Assembly (NCBI RefSeq): GCF_017591435.1
Contig: NC_059278.1
Coordinates: 14,329,956 to 14,393,955 of the forward strand
DNA length: 64,000 nt
Direction: 5' to 3'
Origin: Portunus trituberculatus
Lineage: Eukaryota; Arthropoda; Malacostraca; Decapoda; Portunidae
The translations under genes and the position numbers were made by a program. A model generated the notes under the pieces. It saw nothing but the letters and a program-made list of their open reading frames with translations, made no database searches and was not told the origin of the DNA. Every line of letters starts with the position of its first letter. The stretch's first letter is position 1. Below are positions 41,752 through 58,584 of the stretch, one piece after another.

Positions 41752-42136
41752 CTGTTGGGAGGAAAGAAAAATATTTGCTATCTCACTTGCTATCTCACCA
41801 TGTTAAATGGAGACTTGACTCTTGTTAAAGATAAGGTTTACCAGAAAACAATGGCAGATTCAACAAGCACATAGGTGTATGCATTTACAATGTATCTCAC
41901 CCATGCATATCTCCTATGAAGAATTGCTAATGTAATTTTTGCATATTGCTGATGTGACTTTTACATATTTCATGTATACTAATAAGTAAATTAATTAGTA
42001 CACAAATAGGTAGATAAATAGATGAATGCATTTTCTTGTGTTAGTGTATCATAGTGCAAGTGTTAAAATAAAGTACATATACTGCTGGGCATGTGAGAGA
42101 AAAGAGTCCTTCCTATCAAAGAATACTGTGTTTATA
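41752..42136. other. Upstream of first visible FAR1/SWIM-like exon
   Basis: No start exon, promoter motif or repeat with clear ends was recognised here. Confidence 0.4.
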
Positions 42137-42540
42137 ATTCTAGAGCAGGGTTTCCCCAAAGTGGGCAGTTCCGTCCCCCTGTAGGGAAGCAGTAAGGAAA
42201 AAGTGGCAGAAGAGGGGCACCAATAGGACATCATAACCTATAGAGAAATATTCAGGTATTGATAATAACATACTGTTATTATCAATGCCTATGCATCAGC
42301 AACCAAATAATGTTAAGACTATACCAATGTGATTACTGTACCATTATATTTATGATTATTTAACTTCCCATCTCTGTAATGGAGTTGAAGTGATCAGGTA
42401 CAGACTCAAGAATTTAGAGGTAGTGGTGGGAGCGGTCACTCAGTCCGACTGTAGCTCAGCTAGCGAAGGTGTGTTAGTATTCAGTTACTCATAGTTGTAT
42501 TTTGTTGTTTGTGTTTGTATGGGTAGGAGGCTCCACTGAT

Positions 42541-44103
42541 CAGACATGGTCATGATTATGAAAAATGATTAGGATTTGATTTTGATTATGGTTTGGAATA
42601 CTTTTTTGATTGTGATTAAATTATGATTACTTGTTTTTTTCATTATTCTTATTATGATTTGATTATGATTGAGTTTTGCTGTTTTTTATTATGATTATAA
42701 TCACATTTCACTGTGATTATTTACAAAAAAGCAATGATTAAGTATGGTACAATGTAAAAAAAAATAGGTAGCAAATTTTTTTCTATTAGTTACACTTTTA
42801 CATATTTGAGCACAGTAATATATAAAACTTTTTAAATCACATACTAACTAATGATGGAGCTTGGAAAGAGTGCTAGGAGAAAGACCAGCATTTATATTCA
42901 TCAATGAAGATATGATAAAAAAAGTTGATAACAACAATGATACATCAGCATTTGGAGTATGCAGTGTGGTCACGAAATCTAAAAAAAAACATCAGGAAGC
43001 TGGAAAGAATGCAGAAAGCTGCAACAAAAAATCCTTACACATTTAAGTGAATATAGTTATGAAGAGAGGTTGGAAAAACTAGGACTAACTACACTGGAGG
43101 AAAGGAGGGAGAGAGGTGATATGATAGCACTATATAGGGATAGAGAAGCTGGACAGAGATGATCTCATCAAACATGATATGAGGAGCACTAGAGGACATG
43201 GAAGGAAACTGAAAATGAGTGATTGCAGAAGAGACATCAAGAAATACAGCTTTCCTCACAGATGTATAGCAGCATGGAACAAACTTTATGATGAAATGGT
43301 TTGTGCAAAGACCATACATGAATTTAAGCAAAATTTTGACAGAATTGGATTGGGAGGCAGGACAGCAAGAGCCTAGTGTGGCTCTTTTCTTGTGTCTCAC
43401 AACTAGGTAAACACACACACAGTTGAAACTAGTTCCATGATTGATAATCAGACTTGTTTAAATTATATCATGTAGCCCTATAGCTAGGCATTCTCATTTC
43501 TCACACCAGCCTTGCTTATATTAGCAATATTACCACTGTTCTTAGGTACTACAACAAAACTCGATATAACTACAAAGGCACTAAATTTCAAGTACTACTT
43601 TATTACAAAAGTCTCGACTTTGATCCCATCAGTTAAAATAAAATTTTCTTTCAGTACCAAAGCTAGCGGGTGATTTTTGTTATGTTACCAAAAGATATTG
43701 CAGCTGCTGTTTGAAATTTCATATCATTGTTTTTGGTGGGAAACCCAGTGGTCCACTTTGCACCACTGGTCCACTTTACCCCACCTTCCCCTATATCATG
43801 GTAGAAGAGCATGCATGTAAAAACACGAGACAGTGCCAATGCTTTCAAAACATATTTTGATTTGAAAGTAAAGTGTTTCATGGAAATTACAAATAAATAA
43901 TCACAATAATCACATTTTAATCAATAATTATTATGAAAAAAATTTGCTTATGATTTGATTATGATTGTCACCGCAGAGTAAATTTTGTTTACTTTAAAGA
44001 TTCGATTATGATTACACAAATTTTGTTTCTTTTATTATGATTACGTAATCATAGCCATGGATTATGATTTTTTCATTAGTAATCATAATCATGCCCATGT
44101 CTC
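42541..44103. mobile_element. hAT-like element B nested in A
   Basis: Termini CAGACATGGTCATGATTATG and the complement AGACATGGGCATGATTATG are inverted repeats. The flanks CCACTGAT and CCAGTGAT are near-identical 8-mers. Much of the element is degenerate repetition of GATTATGATT in both arms. Confidence 0.75.
42850..43420 (+). mobile_element. LINE 3' fragment nested in element B
   Basis: Plus strand. It retains RT-tail blocks in different frames (SYEERLEKLGLTTLEERR, then MRSTRGHGRKLKMSD and FPHRCIAAWNKLYDEM) and ends CTCACAACTAGGTAAACACACACACA. This 3' terminus is shared with the LINEs of the CA-linked trains, but the UTR before it is a different subfamily. Confidence 0.78.
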
Positions 44104-44307
44104 CCAGTGATGTGAGTGGGAGCCAAAGAGGGACAGCAGTCCAAAAAAGTTTGAGAACCACTATTCTAGATCAACATAAGAAAAAAAAAAGTACTATGTC
44201 TTCAAACCCTTGCTTTTTCCCTAAGATGTAACTATGAAGTGTTTTATTATGAAAACTTTACATGGAATTGGCTATCTATAAGGAAGGTCACAAGCCCATC
44301 ATGTCAT

Positions 44308-44356
44308 CACACACACACACACACGCACACGCACACACACTTACTTACTTACTTAC

Positions 44357-44389
<33 letters not shown>
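44308..44389. repeat. (CA)n / (TTAC)n compound microsatellite
   Basis: CA units with CG interruptions, five TTAC units, then 15 or so CA units. It abuts the 5' end of the near-full-length LINE. Confidence 0.95.
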
Positions 44390-44391
<2 letters not shown>

Positions 44392-44560
44392 GTGGCGTGT
44401 ACATGGGAGTGATCGGAGGTGGGAGAACCTCCACACTCCAAACGAAAGACCCACAAAGGCCAGCCATAGCAGCCGCCAACGCATCCAACCACACACGTAA
44501 CTACCAGGCCTGGCCCCCAGTGACCACACACCCACATGTTCCCAGGAAAAGTAAGAAAAA

Positions 44561-45601
44561 ATGGATAGACCGGTAAGGAATAAATTAGCAAATTCAAAAT
44601 ATGTTGATGAGGCCCAGGGAGCAAAGCCGAAAGTGGCCAGTCAAAGCATGAGTCCAGCTTCAACAGGAGCAACATTGCAAGGTAGATTGGTGATGTTGGA
44701 GAAGAGATTTGAGGAGTTAGTGAAGGAATTAAAAGTTCAGAGGAGTGAGGAGGAGCAGGATAGAGAATTCCAAGGCTTTGAAGGAAAGAGTTAAGAGACT
44801 GGAGGAAAATGAAAACGATTGGTGGATGAGAATGCGCATTTGAAGGTGGAGGTTGAAAAATACAAGAGACGGTTGGAGGAGAAAATGGAGAGAGTAGTAA
44901 AGGAGAAAGATGACTTTAAGGAAATGATTAGTGAGCAGAATGAAAGGCTTGAAAGGGAATGGGAACTGAAGAAAACACAATGGACTGAGTCGAGGGAAGC
45001 AGAGATGGTTGGATTACAAGAAATAATTAAAGATCAGTTGAAGGAAGACAAAAAAGAAAGGTCCAAGGAACTGGTTAATGTAATGAAGAATAAGGAAACA
45101 TTGATAAGGGAAATAGCAGAAAAGAAGAAGAGTGTGTTAATATTTGGGATGAAAGAACAAAATATAACATATAAGCCTAAGAGAATTAAGGAAGAATTGA
45201 AAACGGTAAGAGATCTGTTCAAAAATCTAAATGATGATGAAAAAAAAGACCTACAAGAAGAAGTGGAAGAGATCCATAGACTGGGTCCGTATAAGGAGGG
45301 AGTGAGCAGACCGATTAAAGTAGTACTGAAGTCACAACAATCTGCGGAGGATGTCCTATATAGAACATCAAAGTTAAGAGAGATAGAAGGTTGTAAAGAG
45401 GTGTTTGTGAGAAAGAATAGAAATGAGGAAGAGAGGAGAAGATATAAGGAATTGGTGGAAGAGGCGAGAAGGAAAAATGATGAGCGGTCTGAGGAGGAAA
45501 GAGAAAGTTTTTGGAGAGTTATAGGAGAGAGAGTCAGAAAGTGGTATGTGGAAAGAAGGAATACGGAGGAACCCCTAGAGGGAGCAGTGGGTGGACCGTA
45601 A
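44561..45601 (+). pseudogene. LINE copy 1 ORF1, coiled-coil nucleic-acid-binding protein
   Basis: The first frame starts MDRPVRNKLANSKYVDEAQG and is shifted near 44795. The second (44819-45601) is very Lys/Glu-rich with heptads (HLKVEVEKYKRRLEEKMERV) and then a globular part (KSVLIFGMKEQNITYKPKRI, EEVEEIHRLGPYK, RPIKVVLKSQQSAEDVL) resembling the RRM-like domain of LINE ORF1 proteins. Confidence 0.75.
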
Positions 45602-46738
45602 TGTATACTAATATAGATGGGATACTGTCAAGTAGATTGGAATTGCAAGACTATATGATGGTGGAGAAGCCTGATATAGTGTGTTTGACTGAGACAAAAT
45701 TGCATGAAAAACAAAGATAAATTTGGATAATAAATATAATATATGGAGAAAGGATAGGGAGAGTAAAGGTGGAGGAGGAGTTATGATTATGACGAAGAAA
45801 TAAATAAATGTGGATAAGGTTTGGTATGGGAAGAACAACGCAGAAGTGATAAGCATAAGGATAAAAGTGATGGAAAAGAATTAATAATCATGGTGACCTA
45901 TGTACCTCCTAAAACAAATTCTTGGACATTAAGGAATACGACAATATGATCAAGGATACTTTACAGAGTTTGGAAAGTGTATTATCTGGAAAAAGAAAGG
46001 TGATACTAGTAGGAGATTTTAATTGTAAGGAGGTGGATTGGGAAAATCTAGTAAGTGGTGTTGGAGAGGAAGCATGGGAGAGAGATTTCTTAATCTAATG
46101 ATGGAAAATATGATGGAACAGAGGGTGAAGGAAAATACTAGATATAGAGGAGATGATGAACCGGCTAGACTGGATTTGGTGTTAACAAGAGAAGTGTACC
46201 TATGTGGAGATATACAATACAAGTGTCCTTTGGGAAAGAGTGATCATGTGGTTATGGAAATGCAGATAGCAACAACACAGCGAAGGAAGGACGAGACATA
46301 CAGGAGTGGTAGATTGAATTATAGAAAGATGGACACAGAAAGTTTGAAAAATTATTTCAGAAAATTAGATTGGGAGGAGATGTTACAAATCAGAGAAGTG
46401 CAAAAGAAATATGAGATTTTTATGAAATATTATAAAGAAGGAGTTATGAAATTTGTACCAAAGTATAAACCGAGAGAGGAAGGAAGAAAGGATTGGTTTA
46501 ATGCAACTTGTGTTAAGGCTAAGGAAAAGAGAGATGTGGCTTGGAAAAGATGGAAAAGAGCAGGAATATACTAAATAAGGAGAATTATAGAGTGGCGAGA
46601 AATGAGTATGTGAGGGTAAGGAGGGAGGAAGAAAGAAAATTTGAAAAAGATATTGTAGACAAGAGTAAGGAACATCCAAAATTGTTTTACAGGTTCATAA
46701 ATGGTAAACTTAAAAGAGAGAGTCCATTGAAAGATTAA
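45601..46738 (+). pseudogene. LINE copy 1 APE-type endonuclease, broken
   Basis: Frames in series keep YTNIDGILSSRLELQDYM, KPDIVCLTETKLHE, VILVGDFNCKEVDWE, RLDLVLTREVYL and LGKSDHVVMEM, that is the N, E, GDFN, D-x-V and SDH motifs of the endonuclease. The tail (RKDWFNATCVKAKEKRDVAW) is the usual linker to the RT domain. Confidence 0.82.
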
Positions 46739-48409
46739 AAGGAGAGCAAGGGATAGTAGATGACCCTAAGAATATAGCGGAATTGCTAAATAATAGGTTT
46801 CAGCAAGTATTTACTGAAGAAACAATGTTTGTAAAGCCACAGAATGTACAAGGAAATGTGCACATGGAGGACATTAAGATACCTAAAAGGAGTTATATAA
46901 AATGTTGGAGGAACTTAAAGATGATAAAGCGATGGGACCAGATGAAGTTTCAGGAAAATTATTGAAGGAGTGTAGAGAAGAATTGATTGATCCATTATAT
47001 GATATTATAAGGTGTTCATTAGAAACAGGGAAGTACCAGTAGAGTGGAAGAGAGCTGAAGTGGTGCCCATTTATAAGGGAGGCAGTAAGGAAGAGCCTCT
47101 TAACTATAGACCTGTGTCTCTAACAAGTGTGGTCGGTAAGATTTGTGAGAGGGTGATAAAGAAATATTGGATACGGTTCCTGGAGGATCATAAGTTATTA
47201 TCGGATCATCAATTTGGCTTCAGGAAAGGGAGGTCATGTGTAACAAATCTACTGAGCTTTTATTCAAGAGTGGTTGACAAAATACAAGAGAGAGAGGGAT
47301 GGATGGACTGTGTATATTTGGATTTAAAGAAAGCTTTTGACAAGGTACCTCACATGAGACTGTTATGGAAAGTAGAGATTTATGGAGGACTGAAAGGAAA
47401 AGTGTTAAAGTGGATGGAAAACTACTTGAGATGGAGGGAGATGAGAACGGTAATAAGGGATGCAAGGTCGGACTGGTTGGTGGTGGAGAGTGGAGTCCCA
47501 CAAGGCTCAGTGCTGGCACCAATACTTTTCCTGGTATATATTAATGACATGCCAGAGGAGTAAACAGTTATATTAATTTGTTTGCGGATGATGCGAAGTT
47601 GTGTAGGTGTGTGAAGAGTGAAGAAGATTGTGAAATTTTACAGGCAGACCTGGATAAGATTTGGGAGTGGAGCAAGAGGTGGCAAATGGAATTTAATCTG
47701 AGCAAAAGTCATGTGATGGAGATGGGAAGAGTGGAAGACGGCCAAGAGGGTCATATAAGATGGGTGAAGAAGTAGTGTTGAAAAAGGTGGAAAAGGAAAA
47801 GGATTTGGGAGTGATAATACAAGACCATGGGCAGTTTGAGGCTCATATTGATAAGATGTTTGGAGAAACGTATAATTTGATAAAAATATTGGATTAGCCT
47901 TCCATTATATGGATAAAGATATGATGAAGAAATTAATTAGTATGGTAATTAGACCAAGATTGGAATATGCTGGAGTGGTTTGGTCCCCTTATAAAAAGAA
48001 GCATATAAGGAAGTTGGAGAGATTGCAGAGAATGGCAACAAAAATGGTTCCGGAATTGGCAGAAATGACCTATGAGGAGAGATTAAAAGAAATGAATTTG
48101 CCTACCTTGGAACAAAGAAGAGAAAGAGGAGATTTAATACAGGTTTATAAACTGTTGAATGGACTGGATGAAGTGGATAATGAGCAAATGATGTTGAGAG
48201 AGGAAAACTTAAGTAGAACTACAAGATCGCATAGTAAAAAGATAGCCAAGGGAATATGCTTGAAGGATGTGAAAAAATATAGTTTCCCACAAAGATGTGT
48301 GGAGGTGTGGAATGGTTTGAGTGAGGAGGTGGTGTCAGCAAGGAGTGTGCATAGTTTTAAAGGAAATTTGGATGTGTGTAGATATGGAGACGGGGCCACA
48401 CGAGTATGA
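46739..48409 (+). pseudogene. LINE copy 1 reverse transcriptase and C-terminal region
   Basis: A frame at 47012-47563 carries NYRPVSLTSVVGKICERV, HQFGFRKGRSCVTNLLSFY, YLDLKKAFDKVPH and ESGVPQGSVLAPILFLVY. The FADD box (LFADDAKLCR) is in a shifted frame at about 47575-47605. The C-terminal region (47909-48409) is intact: PRLEYAGVVWSPYKKKHIRK, YEERLKEMNLPTLEQRRERG, FPQRCVEVWNGLSEEVVSA, YGDGATRV. Confidence 0.87.
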
Positions 48410-48459
48410 TACCCAGGCCCTGTAAAATTACAACTAGGTGAAACAACTAGGTGAAAACA

Positions 48460-48471
48460 CGCACACACACT
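48460..48471. repeat. Short (CA)n at LINE 1/LINE 2 junction
   Basis: ACGCACACACAC; the last bases of LINE 1 and the 5' truncation point of LINE 2 meet here. Confidence 0.85.
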
Positions 48472-50160
48472 GCAGAAGATGATTTCATAGAACCTACTAG
48501 GACACTGGATTGTCAAGGATTACAGGAGATTGCAGTGCACAAAGAGGATATTGGAAGATTACTGGATAAGTTGGAAGTCAGAAATGCAATGAGGCCAGAT
48601 GGTGTATCTGGCTGGGTGTTAAAAGAATGTAAAGAGCAATTACTGGACCCAATTTGGGAAATAATTAAAAGTTCAATAAATAAAGGGAAAATTCCACTAG
48701 AGTGGAAAAGAGCCAACGTAATACCGATATTTCAAGGAGGAAAGGCAACTGAACCACTAAACTACAGACCAGTGTCACTTACAAGTGTCGTAGGGAAGTT
48801 ATGTGAAATAATTATCAAAGTTAAAAAATGGGTTAAATTTCTAAAAGAGGAGCAAGTCATATCGAACAAACAATTTGGGTTCAGGACAGGGCGGTCATGT
48901 GTATCAAACTTACTAAGCTTTTACTCGAGAGTTATTGCAGGACTTGAAAACAGAGATGGATGGGTAGACACAGTAAACCTGGACATTAAAGATGATGACA
49001 AGGTCGCTGTGCGACTGATACAGGATAACCTAGATGGGCCCTGGTGGCCCTTTGTTATCCTATCATTTATGTTATTTGATAAAGTCCCTCATGGAAGACT
49101 TCTTTGGAAACTAGAGAACATAGGAGGACTGCGTAGAACCTTGCTCGAATGGACAAGAGATTATTTGAAGGATAGAGAAATGAGAACTGTGATCATCTTG
49201 GAGTAAAGTAACTAGCGGGGTGCCACAAGGGTCAGTGTTAGCCCCCATTATGTTTCAAGTTTATGTAAACGACATTCACATTGGAGTAAACAGCTATATG
49301 AATTTATTCACTGATGATGCAAAGTTGCTAAAAGTTATCAAAACCAGAGAGGACTGTATACTGCTACAGGAAGATTTAAACAAGATCTATGAATGGAGCA
49401 AGAAGTGGAAATTAGAATTTAATGCCAAGAAATGTCACATAATGGAACTAGGAAAGAGTAAGAGAAGACCAGTACGGAACTATTTGATGGGAGAGGAGCA
49501 AATAACGAAGACTAAAGAGGAAAAAGATCTTGGAGTGATCATACAAGAAAATCTGAGCCCTAATAAACACATAAATAAGATATTTGGACTATAGGATGAT
49601 GACTAATATAAGAGTGGCATTTAATTTCATGGATAAAGATATGATGAAAAAAATCATCACAAGCATGATACGCCCAAGGCTGGAATATGCAGCAGTGGTA
49701 TGGTCTCCAAGTTCTAAAAAAGATATAAGAAAACTGGAAAGGATACAGAAGATTGCTACAAAGATGGTGCCGGAATTAAAGGACCTCACATATGAAGAAC
49801 GACTGAAGGAAATGGGACTGCCAACCTTATAAGATAAAAGAGAACGAGGGGACCTAATAACAATGTATAAGATAGTAAATGATATTGAAAAGATAGACAA
49901 AGAAGACCTGGTGCTGTTGGCAGAAGAGGATGGAAGGACAAGAGGACATGAAAAGAAGATCAGAATGAGGAAGTGTGTGAAGGATGTTGGAAAATACAGT
50001 TTTCCACAAAGAACGGTGGAAAAATGGAATGCATTGGATAATGGAATTGTTGCAGCACATAGTGTGCATAACTTTAAAGAAAAATTAGATAAATGGAGAT
50101 ATGGAGACAGGACACTATGAGCCCCGCTCGAACCCTGTACAATACAACTAGGTAAATACA
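48472..50160 (+). mobile_element. LINE copy 2, 5'-truncated
   Basis: Plus strand. The frames keep NAMRPDGVSGWVLKECKEQL, NYRPVSLTSVVGKLCE, KQFGFRTGRSCVSNLLSFY, FDKVPHGRLLWKLENIGG and MPQGSVLAPIMFQVYVND. The catalytic box reads FTDD instead of FADD. A foreign in-frame block interrupts the RT at 48988-49074. The 3' UTR is of the LINE B/D subfamily, ending CAACTAGGTAAATACACAC. Confidence 0.87.
48988..49074. mobile_element. Small insertion inside LINE 2 RT domain
   Basis: The LINE block normally reading LDLKKAFDKVPH here reads LDIK, then about 29 extra residues (including VAVRLIQDNLDGPWWPF), then FDKVPH. The extra DNA contains GATGGGCCCTGGTGGCC and TTGTTATCCTATCATTTATG. It keeps the reading frame open. 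It may be a fragment of a short interspersed repeat. Confidence 0.65.
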
Positions 50161-50169
50161 CACAGATGT

Positions 50170-50201
<32 letters not shown>
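50161..50201. repeat. (CA)n microsatellite at LINE 2/LINE 3 junction
   Basis: CACAGATGTG followed by about 15 CA units. Confidence 0.97.
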
Positions 50202-50202
<1 letters not shown>

Positions 50203-52079
50203 GGTGTGTTAGGGCAAAGGAGAAAAGAGATGGAGCATGGAAAAGGTGGAGGAGAAATAGAAATCCAGTAAATAAGGAAAATTTCGAGGCAGCGAGAAAT
50301 GAAAATGTAAGGAGCAACCAAAACTGTTCTACAGATTCATAAATGGAAAAATTAGGCAAAAAGAAACAATAGAAAGGTTAAAAGGAGAGAACGGGATGGT
50401 GGAAGACCCAAAAAATATGGCAGAACTATTAAATAATAAATTCCAGGAGGTCTTTACTAAGGAATCCAAACTTGAAAGGCCACAGGGTAATAGAGAGACA
50501 GTCTATATGAAAGAAATTAAAGTACCCAAGCTTGAAATAAAAGAGTTAATGAAGGAACTGGATGAAGAGAAGGCAATGGGACCGGATGAAGTCTCAGGCA
50601 GAATACTGAAAGAATGTAGGGAGGAACTAGCAAGTCCTATGTACATCATAAATGCTCAATAGAAAATGGAACAGTACCAGTAGAATGGAAAAGACCTGAG
50701 GTGGTTCCCATATATAAGAGCGGAAGGAAGGAAGAACCTTTAAATTACAGACCAGTATCACTAACTAGTGTAATATGCAAGATGTGTGAAAGAATAATAA
50801 AGAAAAAATGGATCGAGTTCCTTGAAGACATCAAATTAATATCAAATAGCCAATTTGGTTTTAGAAAAAGACGGTCGTGTGTAACTAATTTATTGAGTTT
50901 CTATTCTAGAATAGTTGATAGAGTACAAGAGAGAGAGGGATGGGTTGACTGTATTTATTTGGATTTAAAAAAGGCGTTTGACAAAGTGCCACATGCAAGA
51001 TTACTATGGAAGTTAGAGGAGAAGGGTGGTTTAAAAGGAAGCACATTGAGATGGATAGAAAATTATTTGATGGGGAGAGAAATAAGGACGGTAGTTAAAG
51101 ATATGAAGTCCAAGTGGAGAGCAGTAGAAAGCGGAGTGCCACAGGGGTCAGTATTGGCACCAATACTTTTCCTCATTTATATTAACGATATGCCAGAAGG
51201 AGTGAACAGCTACATAAATCAGTTTGCAGATGATACAAAACTGTGCAGTTATAAAGCAAAAAGAGGATTGTGAAATACTGCAAGAAGACCTAAATAAGAT
51301 CTGGGAATAGAGTAAAAAGTGGGAAATGGAATTCAATGTGAACAAAAGCCATGTCATGGAAATGGGAGAGTGAAAGACGACCTGTGGTAATCTATAAGAT
51401 GAGAGACGGAGTAGAACTGGAGAAAGTAAAAAAGGAAAAGGACTTAGGAGTGATGATGGAAGAAAACAATCAACCGGTAAGCCATATTGATAGACTTTTT
51501 AGGGAAACATATAATTTGTTAAGGAATATTGGAGTAGCATTTCACTATATGGACAAAGAAATGATGAAGAAATTGATAAGTACTACAATAAGGCCCAGAT
51601 TGGAATATGCAGGAGTAGTGTGGACCCCTCATAAAAAGAAACACATAAGGAAATTGGAGAGGCTACAAAAAATAGCTACAAGAATGATTCCAGAATTTAA
51701 AGGGATGACATATGAGGAGAGACTAAAAGCTATGGATCTACCAACCCTGGAACAGAGAAGAGAGAGAGGGGATCTGATACAAGTTTATAAATTGATTAAC
51801 GGAATGGATTAAGTGGATAATGAAAAACTAATCCTGAGAGAAGAATATGACATTAGAAGCACAAGATCGCATAGTAAAAAGCTGAGAAAAGGAAGATGTC
51901 TGAGAGATGTTAAAAAATATAGTTTCCTGCAAAGATGTATTGAGACGTGGAACAGTTTAAATGAAGAAGTAGTGTCTGCAACGAGTGTGCATACTTTTAT
52001 AGTAAGATTGGATAAGTGCAGATATGGAGACGGGGCCACATGAGCATAAAGCCCAGGCCCTGTAAAACTACAACTAGGT
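50202..52079 (+). mobile_element. LINE copy 3, 5'-truncated, long RT frame
   Basis: Plus strand. The frames keep KAMGPDEVSGRILKECRE, NYRPVSLTSVICKMCERI, SQFGFRKRRSCVTNLLSFY, YLDLKKAFDKVPHARLL, SGVPQGSVLAPILFLIYIND and the catalytic QFADDTKL, all in one frame of 190 codons (50701-51273). The C-terminal region follows at 51351-51812 and 51813-52043. The 3' UTR is of the LINE 1/LINE A subfamily. Confidence 0.88.
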
Positions 52080-52552
<473 letters not shown>

Positions 52553-52569
52553 CAAGGTATGGCATTGTG

Positions 52570-57230
<4,661 letters not shown>

Positions 57231-57326
57231 ACGTCAGACTCAACAGTGTCAACATTTCCACATGTCTGTGCCCCGTGGCCAGTCTCAATCATGGGCCCAT
57301 GGCCCAACATCTGCTGCGGCGCCTCC

Positions 57327-57435
57327 GATCTTGATCTTGATTTTGATGCTACAGGTGGCTCGGGATCGCTCCAGAGCCAGGCCTTTGGATCGACTGCTCC
57401 TGTAGAGGACAAAAAAGACAAAACAGAAAAAAAGT
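57327..57435 (+). mobile_element. GATCTT-headed mini-element, copy 1
   Basis: Begins with GATCTTGATCTTGATTTTGA, then CTACAGGTGGCTCGGGATCG and an A-rich tail (AAAAAAGACAAAACAGAAAAAAA). A second copy is at 58423-58522. No tRNA head was recognised. Confidence 0.6.
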
Positions 57436-57439
57436 AGCA

Positions 57440-58415
57440 TTTCTCTTCGGTAATGATCCCTACACCTCGCTCGCCACATTCTTTCCAGATACTCCTTCAC
57501 AGCCTCCATCATCCTTTCACTTGTCTCTACACAGTCCCAGCAGCAACACCATCCATTCCCTTCCTGTCTTCTCCACTCTTTCATTCCTATTATGCCCTAA
57601 TTCACTCAAGATCACTTGCATCATCTCATGCCTGTCTCTCTCATACTTCTCACACTCCAGCATGACATGCTCCACCGTCTCGTCCTCCCCCATGTCACAC
57701 ATCTGGCACACCTTGCTGCGGGACTCAGACCACCTGTAGTTCCTTGCATTCACATCCATACACTGTGCTCTAGCTCGGAAGAGGTCACCACCCAGGCTGC
57801 CATCATACCACCTTTCATACATCGGGGCTTCCTTTTCCTTGTACCATTCCAGGGTACTCTTTCGTTCCATCCCATTTTTCCATATATTCAGTCCCACCCA
57901 CTTCACCTCTCTGTCTATCTCACTCTTCCATTTCCTTGCGTCCCATTCAGTTACTACCCTGCCTCCTCTTGTCACGATCCATTCATGCTCACTTTGATTC
58001 CTCCCAGCCATTCTCATCCCCCATACCACTTGTAAACCACTCCTCTGTCATTCTCATGCACCTCTTCCTCCACTGACTCCCACTTTCATTCCACAGGTAC
58101 ACCTTCCTCACTATTCTTTCCTCATCCATTCTTTCCAGCCTGATCTTGTATCTAAGTGTGGCTTTAACTAGTCTTTCCCTAAAAGTGCTCCATCCCATAT
58201 CCCCTCTCAAAGCTTCTACTGCTGTGTACCTTGGAGCATTCAGTGCCATTCTACCTATTCTATTTTGTCCCACTTCTAGCTTGTCAATTTCACTTTCATT
58301 CCATGCAATCACATCCATACCATACATTATGCTGGGCACCGCCACACTCTTCCACACCTCTCTCAGCACATCATATTTGCTTGCTCTTATTCTTGCTGCA
58401 CTCCTCCGTGTAAAC
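57440..58415 (-). mobile_element. LINE G copy 1, RT C-terminal part
   Basis: Minus strand. Residues VAVPSIMYGMDVIAWNESEI, VGQNRIGRMALNAPRYTAVE, LRGDMGWSTFRERLVKATL and then the zinc-knuckle-like CQMCDMGEDETVEHVMLEC, CEKYERDRHEMM. The 57517-58029 frame is open for 170 codons. 5'-truncated next to the mini-element at 58423. The downstream copy 2 is closely similar. Confidence 0.82.
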
Positions 58416-58422
58416 ACTGATC

Positions 58423-58505
58423 TTGATCTTGATCTTGATGTCACAGGTGGCTCAGGAATCGGGATCGCTCCGGACTGCTGCCATTTAGATGGGCAACTTC
58501 TGTAA

Positions 58506-58522
<17 letters not shown>
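58423..58522 (+). mobile_element. GATCTT-headed mini-element, copy 2
   Basis: Three GATCTT units, GATGTCACAGGTGGCTCAGG, GGGATCGCTCCGGACTGCTG, and GGGCAACTTCTGT followed by a run of about 20 A. The poly-A end fixes the plus orientation. Confidence 0.65.

Positions 58523-58580
<58 letters not shown>
58523..58580. repeat. (TA)n microsatellite after a poly-A tail
   Basis: About 28 AT units directly after the A tail of the mini-element. Confidence 0.97.
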
Positions 58581-58582
<2 letters not shown>

Positions 58583-58584
58583 AT

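Larger units (their letters stand above)
42145..44162. mobile_element. hAT-like element A with 8-bp target duplication
   Basis: ATTCTAGA occurs perfectly on both sides (42137-42144, 44163-44170). The left end GCAGGGTTTCCCCAAAG and the right complement AGTGGTTCTCAAACTTTTTT are hAT-like imperfect inverted repeats. No transposase. The interior is largely a second element. Confidence 0.8.
44390..48459 (+). mobile_element. LINE copy 1, near full length (CR1/Jockey-type)
   Basis: Plus strand, about 4.07 kb. The order is a coiled-coil ORF1, an APE-type endonuclease, reverse transcriptase, then a C-terminal region, ending in CAACTAGGTGAAACAAC and a short CA tail. Frameshifts and stops split every frame, so it is inactive. 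CA repeats lie at both ends. Confidence 0.9.

Noticed and set aside
44310..44388. CRISPR-like short repeats
   Set aside because: They are compound CA/TTAC microsatellites without spacers, and the genome is eukaryotic.
49589..50359. 256-codon minus-strand frame
   Set aside because: It is the antisense shadow of the LINE copy 2 C-terminal region and 3' UTR, whose plus-strand frame carries the family motifs.
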